Shown here: piece by piece, positions 16,486 to 23,568 of the stretch
How positions within the stretch are numbered: the stretch's first letter is position 1
Layout: every line of letters starts with the position of its first letter
NCBI GenBank assembly: GCA_015709215.1
Contig: JACCQN010000026.1
Coordinates: forward strand, 1-49,076
Direction of reading: 5' to 3'
DNA length: 49,076 nucleotides
DNA from: Bacteroidales bacterium
Lineage (GTDB): Bacteria > Bacteroidota > Bacteroidia > Bacteroidales > F082
The notes under the pieces: generated by a model
Databases searched by the model: none
Told to the model about the DNA's origin: nothing
Seen by the model: the letters and a program-made list of their open reading frames with translations, nothing else
Program-made: the position numbers and the translations under genes

Positions 16486-17480
16486 TGAATAACATCACTT
16501 TTGCTAATCCTGAACTGCTTTACCTGCTGCTGATCATTCCTGCAGCCATTGTATGGTATGTTTTCAGAACAAATAAACAGCAGGCCTTTTTGCAGTTTTC
16601 CGACACCTCGGCAATGGCCGATCTGGCAAAAAACTGGAAAGTGATTTTCAGGCACAGTTTATTTGCCTTACGCTGGATGGCAATTGGGTTAATTATTATC
16701 GCCCTTGCCAGGCCGCAAACCAGCTCTTCATCACAAAACATGACAATTGAAGGAATAGACATTGTGATGGCCCTCGATGTTTCGGGTAGCATGCTCGCCC
16801 GCGACCTTAAACCCGATCGTCTGGAAGCTTCTAAAGCAGTAGCATCGAGCTTCATCAAAGACCGACCAAACGATCGTATTGGCTTGGTGATTTTTAGTGG
16901 CGAAACCTTTACACAAGTGCCACTCACCACAGATCATTCTATTTTGTTGAATATGTTTAAGGATATCAAAAGCGGAATGATCGAAGATGGGACTGCCATT
17001 GGCGACGGCCTAGCAACAGCCGTAACAAGGCTCAAAGACAGCAGAGCCATTTCAAAAGTAGTGATTTTACTTACTGATGGTGTAAACAATGCCGGTTCGG
17101 TTGATCCTATGACAGCAGCGGAAATAGCAAAAGTTTTTGGAGTGCGTGTTTACACAATAGGCGTTGGATCATTTGGAACAGCGCCCTATCCAGTGCAGAC
17201 GCCTTTTGGTATTCAACTCCGGGATATGAAAGTGGAAATAGATGAAGATCTGCTTCAAAATATTGCTACACAAACAGACGGGCGCTATTTTAGGGCAACA
17301 ACCAATCAAAAACTGGAAGATATCTACGCAGAAATAGATAAGCTGGAACGATCAAAAATTGAAGTAACAGAGTTTAAAAGAAAGCATGAGGAGTTTTTAC
17401 CTTTAGTACTTTTAGCATTTGGCCTCCTTTTGGCAGAGTTTTTATTGCGGCAAACAATTTTTAAATCAGTAATCGGATAA
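16482..17480 (+). CDS. batA: BatA, membrane VWA protein
   Basis: This 332-residue protein has two N-terminal transmembrane segments (about 12-29 and 60-78), a VWA domain (about 92-285) and a C-terminal transmembrane helix (about 305-325). The MIDAS motif ALDVSGSM is intact (Asp99, Ser101, Ser103), with TAIGDG and LLTDGVNNAG completing it. In B. fragilis and Leptospira, Bat proteins form envelope complexes tied to aerotolerance or stress resistance, though the mechanism is not known. Expression is coupled to the upstream gene by an ATGA overlap, and batB follows after 7 bases. Confidence 0.93.
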   Translation: MMNNITFANPELLYLLLIIPAAIVWYVFRTNKQQAFLQFSDTSAMADLAKNWKVIFRHSLFALRWMAIGLIIIALARPQTSSSSQNMTIEGIDIVMALDVSGSMLARDLKPDRLEASKAVASSFIKDRPNDRIGLVIFSGETFTQVPLTTDHSILLNMFKDIKSGMIEDGTAIGDGLATAVTRLKDSRAISKVVILLTDGVNNAGSVDPMTAAEIAKVFGVRVYTIGVGSFGTAPYPVQTPFGIQLRDMKVEIDEDLLQNIATQTDGRYFRATTNQKLEDIYAEIDKLERSKIEVTEFKRKHEEFLPLVLLAFGLLLAEFLLRQTIFKSVIG

Positions 17481-17487
17481 ACAAAAA

Positions 17488-18546
17488 ATGGAACCTAACG
17501 TAATCAGATTCGAAAACCCGGAATACCTCTATTTGCTTTTAGTAATTCCATTGTTTCTATTACTGTTTTGGTGGGTGAACTGGCAAAACAAAAAACTCCT
17601 CAGGCAATTTGCCCGGCCTGCATTACACAAAGTACTCATGCCATTAAGTTCGGCCAGAAGAAGAAGACTTAAATTTTTTCTGTTTTCACTCGCAATTGCT
17701 AGTCTGATTGTAGCCCTTGCCAATCCGCAAACCGGTGCTAAACTTGAGGAAGTGAAACGTGAAGGTATCGATCTCTTTATTGCAGTAGATATTTCCAACT
17801 CGATGCTGGCTGAAGATATCGTGCCAAACCGGCTTGAAAATGCGAAACAAGCCATTAACAAACTGATTAACAAACTTGAAGGCGACAGAATAGGAATAGT
17901 ACTTTTTGCCGGAAAAGCTTATATCCAACTGCCACTAACTACTGACTATGCAGCTGCAAGAATGTTTGTTTCAACGATAGAAACCAATTTAATCAATGCC
18001 CAGGGCACCGCAATCGGCGAGGCAATAAGTACTGCAACCGATGCATTTGACGAAAATGAACATAACAAGGCGATCATCATTATCTCGGATGGAGAAGACC
18101 ATGAAGAAAACCCCATGGATGCTGTAAAACAGGCTATTGATAAAGGAATTACAATTTATACTATCGGAATGGGTCTGGCCGAGGGTGCTCCTATTCCAAT
18201 TTACAATCAATATGGAAAAAGAACAGGTTTTCGTAAAAACAAAGAAAACAGCACCATTATTACCCGTCTGAACGAGCCAATGCTTCAGCAAATTGCAGCT
18301 GCCGGAGGAGGTAATTATGTGCGTGCCAATAATAGCCAATCAGGCCTTGATGCTATCTTTGATGAAATCAACCAAATGGAAAAATCCGAAATTGAAGCAA
18401 AAGTTTTTACTGATTATGAAGATCAATTTCAGTGGTTTTTGGTTCTGGCATTGATTTTGCTGGTTATGGAAGCCGGTATTTCATCAGCCAAAAAACAATG
18501 GGAAAAATGGTTTAACATTTTTGACAGAAAGGAAAGCCATGTATAG
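17488..18546 (+). CDS. batB: BatB, membrane VWA protein
   Basis: This 352-residue homologue of BatA has the same plan: two N-terminal transmembrane segments (about 12-30 and 61-78), a VWA domain with MIDAS VDISNSM (Asp101, Ser103, Ser105), GTAIGEA and IISDGEDHEE, and a C-terminal helix (about 310-328). BatA and BatB probably form a heteromeric complex. The last 8 bases overlap batC. Confidence 0.93.
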   Translation: MEPNVIRFENPEYLYLLLVIPLFLLLFWWVNWQNKKLLRQFARPALHKVLMPLSSARRRRLKFFLFSLAIASLIVALANPQTGAKLEEVKREGIDLFIAVDISNSMLAEDIVPNRLENAKQAINKLINKLEGDRIGIVLFAGKAYIQLPLTTDYAAARMFVSTIETNLINAQGTAIGEAISTATDAFDENEHNKAIIIISDGEDHEENPMDAVKQAIDKGITIYTIGMGLAEGAPIPIYNQYGKRTGFRKNKENSTIITRLNEPMLQQIAAAGGGNYVRANNSQSGLDAIFDEINQMEKSEIEAKVFTDYEDQFQWFLVLALILLVMEAGISSAKKQWEKWFNIFDRKESHV

Positions 18547-19294
18547 AATGATAATCTTTTTGGTTTTGGTTTTTAGCACAATTCAATTATCAGCACAATC
18601 TGATAAAAAACTGATCAGAAAAGGCAATAAAGACTTTCAAAAATCAGAATATCAGGAAGCTGAAAAATACTATAGCAAAGCACTGGAGACAAATCCCAGC
18701 AGCAATAATGCAGCATTTAACCTGGGCACATCCCGTTATGTACAGGAAAATTTTGAAGAAGCCGTAAAAGATTTTGACAGAGCAGCATCGATGAGTTTGA
18801 AGCCTGAAAAAGAAGCAGAAGCACTATATAACCTTGGTAACAGTTTGATGAGCCTCGAAAAATACCAGGAAAGTGTTGAGGCTTATAAAAGGGTGCTCAG
18901 GGCTCAGCCGGACAATGAAGATGCCCGATACAACCTGGCTTATGCCCAGTGGAAAATGAAACAACAGCAAAATCAGCAACAAGATCAGCCACAAGATCAG
19001 CAGCAAGATCAGCAGCAAGATCAGCAAGATCAAAATCAGGATCAGCAAAAAGAAAACCAGGAACAACAAGATCAACAACAAGATCAACAAGAGCATTCAG
19101 AGCAACAACAGCAGGCTGATTCAGATCAACAGCAGCAGCAAGGTAAACAGCAGCCTAAGCCTCAGCAACTTACAAAAGAAGACGCCGAACGCATGCTGCA
19201 AGCCTTGCAAAATAACGAGAAGAAAACAATGGATAAAGTGAACGAGCAGAAAGTAAAAACATCAGCTCGCATTAGTAAGGAAAAGGATTGGTAA
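18539..19294 (+). CDS. batC: BatC, TPR protein with Gln/Asp-rich tract
   Basis: This 251-residue protein has a signal peptide (MYRMIIFLVLVFSTIQLSAQ). Three TPR-like units follow (about 22-135): KKLIRKGNKDFQKSEYQEA, NAAFNLGTSRYVQENFEEA and EALYNLGNSLMSLEKYQES. Next is a highly Gln-rich, Asp-containing tract (about 141-209), then a conserved C-terminus (LTKEDAERMLQALQNNEKKT). BatC proteins are thought to scaffold the Bat complex in the periplasm. I use ATG 18539, which overlaps batB by 8 bases, because the upstream in-frame extension gives a poorer signal peptide. An ATG at 18548 is possible. Confidence 0.9.
   Translation: MYRMIIFLVLVFSTIQLSAQSDKKLIRKGNKDFQKSEYQEAEKYYSKALETNPSSNNAAFNLGTSRYVQENFEEAVKDFDRAASMSLKPEKEAEALYNLGNSLMSLEKYQESVEAYKRVLRAQPDNEDARYNLAYAQWKMKQQQNQQQDQPQDQQQDQQQDQQDQNQDQQKENQEQQDQQQDQQEHSEQQQQADSDQQQQQGKQQPKPQQLTKEDAERMLQALQNNEKKTMDKVNEQKVKTSARISKEKDW
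18959..19165 (+). repeat. Imperfect CAGCAAGATCAG-type repeat inside batC
   Basis: The DNA from 18959 to 19165 consists mainly of imperfect repeats of CAG/CAA and GAT codons encoding QQDQ-like units. Such a tract can change length by slippage. It causes a long Leu/Ile-rich open frame on the opposite strand (18824-19096) that is not a gene. Confidence 0.8.
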
Positions 19295-19319
19295 TACTAA
19301 TATAAAGATAATATATTTG
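19288..19319 (+). promoter_or_regulatory. Internal promoter ahead of batD
   Basis: TTG at 19288-19290, 21 bases, then TATATTTG at 19312-19319 matches the Bacteroidota consensus. It lies in the 46-base gap between batC and batD; most other gaps in the cluster downstream of moxR are overlaps or a few bases. Transcription would start near 19326, about 15 bases before the batD ATG, so batD, batE and the lipoprotein could be expressed separately. Confidence 0.5.
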
Positions 19320-19340
19320 TAAAAGAATAAACTTGCGTGC

Positions 19341-21176
19341 ATGCTTGAACTAAAACACATCAAAATTTTACTTTTTGTCTTACTGATACCGCTTTTAGGA
19401 TTTGGACAGGAAATATTGCTTAAAGTAAGTACCAAAAGTCAGGTTAGCATTGGCGAACAGTTTCAGGTAGTGTTCGAACTCAATGCAGAAGGTGAGCGTT
19501 TTAAAGGACCTGATTTCAAAGATTGGCGGGTTTTATCGGGACCGATGAGTTCTACGAGTTCCAGCATTCAGATTATTAACGGTCAAATGAACCGAAGCTT
19601 TACGCAATCCTATACTTACATAATCACTGCAACAAAGGAAGGTGAATTTAGCATTGGCTCTGCTGAAGTTGTTGTTGATGGCAAAACCTATAAAAGCCAG
19701 CCCCTAACCGTAAAAGTTGTCAGAGGCAGTGCAACCACTTCCTCCGGATCAAACAATAAAAACAAACAACAAGGCCTCACGGATAAAGATCTTTTCCTCA
19801 GAGCAATAATCGACAAAAACGAAGTAGTTACAGGCGAACAGGTGATCGTTACATACAGAATTTACACCCGTGTTCCCGTTTCCTCCGTATCAGTAACAAA
19901 ACTTTCGGCTTTTCCAGGCTTCTGGACAAAAGACCTGCTAAGTGATAAAGACGCCTTGCAACAAACAACCGAAACCATCAATGGTGAAGAATATACCGTG
20001 GCCGACATCAGAAAAATGGCACTGTTTCCGCAGAAAAACGGCAAACTCACCATTGAGCCAATGGAGCTGGAGTGTGTTGCTCAGGTGAGAACCCAAACGA
20101 ATCGGCAACGAAGCAGAGACCCTTTTGAAAGCTTCTTTAATGATCCTTTTTTCAACAGAGGAATTTCCAATGTTCAAAAACACCTTGTCTCAGAATCGCT
20201 CTCCGTTGAGGTAAAACCCCTCCCCGGACAGGGCAAACCCATGAATTTTAGTGGTGCAGTTGGTCAGTTTGGAATTAGCTCCAGTATTGACAAAACATCA
20301 CTCAAAACTAACGATGCCATTACGCTAAGCTATACAATCAGCGGAAAAGGAAATGTTGAACTGGCAGAATTGCCACCGCTTCAGTTTCCACCAGATTTTG
20401 AAGTGTACGACCCCAAAATTGCAAGTAATATTAATACTTCTGCCAGCGGCGTAAGCGGAACAAAAAAATTTGAATACCTCTTAATTCCAAGAACCGCAGG
20501 TGAATTCAAAATTAATGAGTTACAGTTTAGCTATTACGATCCTAAAAAGCAATCTTACATAAGCCTCCAAACTCCGGCATACAACATCACGGTTGAAAAA
20601 AGCGGAAAAGAAGAATCTCAGGGTGTTTTTGTGCCTAGCCAATCTGACGTAAAATACATCGGTAGCGACATCCGGCATATAAAAATCAATAAAGTTTCCT
20701 TTAAACAAAAAGGCTTATTTTTCTTTGGATCAGCAACTTATCTTACCGTAATAGCTTTAATGATCTTGATTTTTGTAAGCTTGTTGATTTTTACAATTAA
20801 ACGCAAAAAACTTAACAAGAACCAAAAACTTGTGAGAAACCGTCAGGCAACAAAAATTGCTAAAAAACGACTTAAAACTGCCAATATCCACCTTAAAAAT
20901 AAAGCTCAAAACGAGTTTTACGCTGAGATGAGCCAGGCATTATGGGGCTACATTCGTGATAAGTTTGACATTGAACCCTCAAAGCTGGGCCTTGATTATA
21001 TTGCGGAAGTACTTAATGAAAAAGGAGCACCAGAAGCACTTATTCAAGAACTGGTTCAAGCACTTAATAACTGCGAATTTGCACGTTTTGCTCCCGGAGA
21101 AACCGGAAAGAAAATGGAAGAGCTTTATAGTCAAGGGATTGAGATTATCACTAAAATCGAAAAAACGGTAAAGTAA
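19341..21176 (+). CDS. batD: BatD, oxygen-tolerance membrane protein
   Basis: This 611-residue protein has a signal peptide (MLELKHIKILLFVLLIPLLG, cleavage near GFGQ). Several Ig-like beta domains follow in the periplasm (about 24-440). One transmembrane helix (about 460-485) leads into a Lys/Arg-rich stretch and a helical cytoplasmic tail (about 500-611, with NEFYAEMSQALWGYIRDKFD). The order batC-batD-batE and the length fit the family. The exact role is unknown; in Bacteroides the Bat genes are needed to survive oxygen. The batE gene starts 2 bases after the stop. Confidence 0.93.
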   Translation: MLELKHIKILLFVLLIPLLGFGQEILLKVSTKSQVSIGEQFQVVFELNAEGERFKGPDFKDWRVLSGPMSSTSSSIQIINGQMNRSFTQSYTYIITATKEGEFSIGSAEVVVDGKTYKSQPLTVKVVRGSATTSSGSNNKNKQQGLTDKDLFLRAIIDKNEVVTGEQVIVTYRIYTRVPVSSVSVTKLSAFPGFWTKDLLSDKDALQQTTETINGEEYTVADIRKMALFPQKNGKLTIEPMELECVAQVRTQTNRQRSRDPFESFFNDPFFNRGISNVQKHLVSESLSVEVKPLPGQGKPMNFSGAVGQFGISSSIDKTSLKTNDAITLSYTISGKGNVELAELPPLQFPPDFEVYDPKIASNINTSASGVSGTKKFEYLLIPRTAGEFKINELQFSYYDPKKQSYISLQTPAYNITVEKSGKEESQGVFVPSQSDVKYIGSDIRHIKINKVSFKQKGLFFFGSATYLTVIALMILIFVSLLIFTIKRKKLNKNQKLVRNRQATKIAKKRLKTANIHLKNKAQNEFYAEMSQALWGYIRDKFDIEPSKLGLDYIAEVLNEKGAPEALIQELVQALNNCEFARFAPGETGKKMEELYSQGIEIITKIEKTVK

Positions 21177-21178
21177 TA

Positions 21179-22039
21179 ATGAATAGCTTTAAACATTTTC
21201 AGTTCATGATTAAAGACCGACTCAATAAAGCAGTATTTTTTAAGATTTTCGGAACACATTCAGCATGGATATCATCCACCTTTGTCTTTATCATTTTTGT
21301 TTTTGTCACCTTAGCCTCCAACAGCCTTCAAGCTGAAGAATTAACCCTTGAACAGCAATACGAAATTGCGCATCAACAGTATAATGAAGCTAATTTTGAT
21401 TCAGCACTGGTTGTCTATCGGAATATTTATGAGGCAGGTTATACCTCAGCCGAACTCCTTTATAATATTGGTAACACATACTATAAACTCCGGCAAATCC
21501 CTTCGGCAATTTTATTTTATGAAAGAGCGTTAAAACTTGCCCCCAACGATCCTGACATCATACATAATCTGGCAATAGCCAACAGCAGAATTATCGACAA
21601 AATAGAGCCTGTTCCGCAACTTTTCTTTAAAAATTGGTGGGAAACATTTTACAAAATGTTTTCTGCTGATTGGTGGGCGATTATTTCCCTGATTTTTCTG
21701 GCACTTTTTCTTTCACTTCTGTTTATTTTTATCATTTCTGAGAATCGGTCAATTCGCAAAGTTTCTTTCTTTTCAGGACTTCTTATTTTACTGATTACGA
21801 TAGGGACATTCGGCATGGCCTCTCAAAAATATTATTATACGAAATCAATTAATGAAGCCATAGTTTTTACACCCACAATAACAGTAAAAAGCTCTCCTTC
21901 AGCATCCAGCGTTGATTTATTTGTGCTTCACGAAGGAACCAAAGTTAGTTTGCTGGATGAAGTGGATGGATGGAAAGAGATAAAAATTGCCAACGGAAGT
22001 GTTGGCTGGATGCCATCAGAAAGTCTGAAAGGGATATAA
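21179..22039 (+). CDS. batE: BatE, TPR protein with C-terminal SH3-like domain
   Basis: This 286-residue protein has an N-terminal membrane segment or signal peptide (about 30-52). TPR motifs lie at about 58-135 (YEIAHQQYNEANFDSALVVY and ELLYNIGNTYYKLRQIPSAI). Two transmembrane helices follow (about 163-185 and 195-215), and a bacterial SH3-like domain ends the protein (about 230-284, VKSSPSASSVDLFVLHEGTK and SVGWMPS). Bacterial SH3 domains often bind cell wall or proteins. It is cotranslated with batD. Confidence 0.92.
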   Translation: MNSFKHFQFMIKDRLNKAVFFKIFGTHSAWISSTFVFIIFVFVTLASNSLQAEELTLEQQYEIAHQQYNEANFDSALVVYRNIYEAGYTSAELLYNIGNTYYKLRQIPSAILFYERALKLAPNDPDIIHNLAIANSRIIDKIEPVPQLFFKNWWETFYKMFSADWWAIISLIFLALFLSLLFIFIISENRSIRKVSFFSGLLILLITIGTFGMASQKYYYTKSINEAIVFTPTITVKSSPSASSVDLFVLHEGTKVSLLDEVDGWKEIKIANGSVGWMPSESLKGI

Positions 22040-22063
22040 ACCAATTATTTCTTTTTCTTTTGT

Positions 22064-23296
22064 ATGCGAAATAAGCAGGTTATAGTAATGACGTTCCTTT
22101 TCGTGGTTATGCTTAGTTTGCTGCTGCAATCCTGCCTCAAATCAAAGCGACCGGGATTGCCAGCCAATGTGGTTAATGTAATATCCGAAACTGGTATTAA
22201 TCGCATCGAACTGAATAAAACAATCGGTCATTTTATTGATAAACAAGATAGTATATTTCTTCATTCAGCGTATTTTCTTATTCAACATCTTCCACATCAT
22301 TATGCAGTCACCTATAATTTAACAGATAATAGAGACAGTATTCTGGATTTTAATTTAAATCGATTTAACACATCCGAAGAACTGGAACAATGGTGGTTTG
22401 AACAGAAATATAACAAGAATGGCATCCGTTACAAACCAAAAAAATATACCCTTGACAGGGATACGATCACAGCAGAATTGCTCATCAGTACGATAAATCT
22501 TGCAGTCAGCAGCAGAAATTATCCCTGGGCCAAAACCTATTCGGAAAAAGACTTTTTCGAATACATTTTGCCCTATAGATTTGGTAATGAAACAATTCAC
22601 GATTGGCGTTCGAACGTAAACGAAACCTATGCCTGGATTGTTGATTCTGTTGGAAATCAAGAAGATCCTTCGAAACTAATCCAATTGATCAATTCCCATG
22701 TAAATGAAAATTTTATCTTTGATAAAAGATATTTAAAGTGCCCTGAATCACAGAACTTTAACGAAATATTGCAAACCCAAAAAGGAAATTATCAGGATAT
22801 TGCCTACCTGAAAGCTATGTTACTCAGAACCTTCGGTATTCCAGCCACAATAGACTATGTTCCATATCTTGCAGACACAACCGGAAGTTTTTATTTTGCA
22901 GTGGCCAAAAACGCTCAAGGCCAATTTTTACCCTTACTCCCATTAAACAGTGCATATCTTTTTAAGCAGAACAAAATACCCAAAGTTTATCGCAGAATAT
23001 ATACCGACAACCCAAATAGTTTATTTGCCCTAAAAGATCTTAGCCTGAACACACCGCCTTTTATTGGACACTACCATTATTATGATGTAACGCATGAATA
23101 TGTGCCGGTTTCATCTTTTTGTTTTCCTGTAAAGCAAACCGACACCTTATATTATGTAGCTGTTTTCAATGATTCTTCCTGGCGGGCTGTTGACTGGGCT
23201 TTAACCTATACTGAAACAGCAATTTTCCCTTCTCTTGGAAGTGATATTTCTTACCGTGTGATGCTGATTGAAAATGATTCGCTTGTTTTTGAGTAG
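22064..23296 (+). CDS. Lipoprotein with transglutaminase-like fold lacking catalytic Cys and His
   Basis: This 410-residue lipoprotein has an N-terminal lipobox (LLQSC, lipid-modified Cys24). The middle contains LIQLINSHVNENFIFDKRYL and QKGNYQDIAYLKAMLLRTFG followed by IPATIDYVPY. This matches the core of Bacteroidota transglutaminase-like surface proteins, in which GDCED (with the active Cys), LRAxGIP and GHSWN (with the active His) are expected. Here the Cys position is Tyr243 and the His segment reads GSFYFAV, so the enzyme is probably inactive. The gene starts 24 bases after batE on the same strand, making it a likely last gene of the Bat cluster. I infer a binding or scaffolding role; the alignment is by eye and not proven. 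Confidence 0.65.
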   Translation: MRNKQVIVMTFLFVVMLSLLLQSCLKSKRPGLPANVVNVISETGINRIELNKTIGHFIDKQDSIFLHSAYFLIQHLPHHYAVTYNLTDNRDSILDFNLNRFNTSEELEQWWFEQKYNKNGIRYKPKKYTLDRDTITAELLISTINLAVSSRNYPWAKTYSEKDFFEYILPYRFGNETIHDWRSNVNETYAWIVDSVGNQEDPSKLIQLINSHVNENFIFDKRYLKCPESQNFNEILQTQKGNYQDIAYLKAMLLRTFGIPATIDYVPYLADTTGSFYFAVAKNAQGQFLPLLPLNSAYLFKQNKIPKVYRRIYTDNPNSLFALKDLSLNTPPFIGHYHYYDVTHEYVPVSSFCFPVKQTDTLYYVAVFNDSSWRAVDWALTYTETAIFPSLGSDISYRVMLIENDSLVFE

Positions 23297-23396
23297 ATCA
23301 GGCTGCCAGTAACCAAGATGTTATTACATCAAGGGCTAAATAAATCTATTTTAATCGCCTCAAACTTAAGGTCATTTACCGAAAACTGGAATACAG

Positions 23397-23426
23397 TTGC
23401 GCTTGTAAATTTTAAGTTTATCTTTG
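23397..23426 (+). promoter_or_regulatory. Promoter for the two propeller proteins
   Basis: TTG at 23397-23399, 19 bases, and TATCTTTG at 23419-23426 form a full match to the Bacteroidota consensus. Transcription would start near 23433, leaving an untranslated leader of about 135 bases before the ATG at 23569. I see no known riboswitch in the leader. Confidence 0.65.
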
Positions 23427-23568
23427 TTCCCTTAAATAGAACCAGCATAAACGTTAAGGATTGTTAAATAAAAACCTTTTTTTAGTGTTGCAGGTTTGAA
23501 TATTTGCTGTAACTTGTGCCACTATTTAAAGCAGTCTGAGTACTGAAATATAATCAAAATTACATGAT

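Noticed and set aside
18824-19096. 90-codon Leu/Ile-rich minus-strand frame opposite batC
   Set aside because: It is the mirror of the Gln/Asp repeat; it has no signal, start context or known domain.
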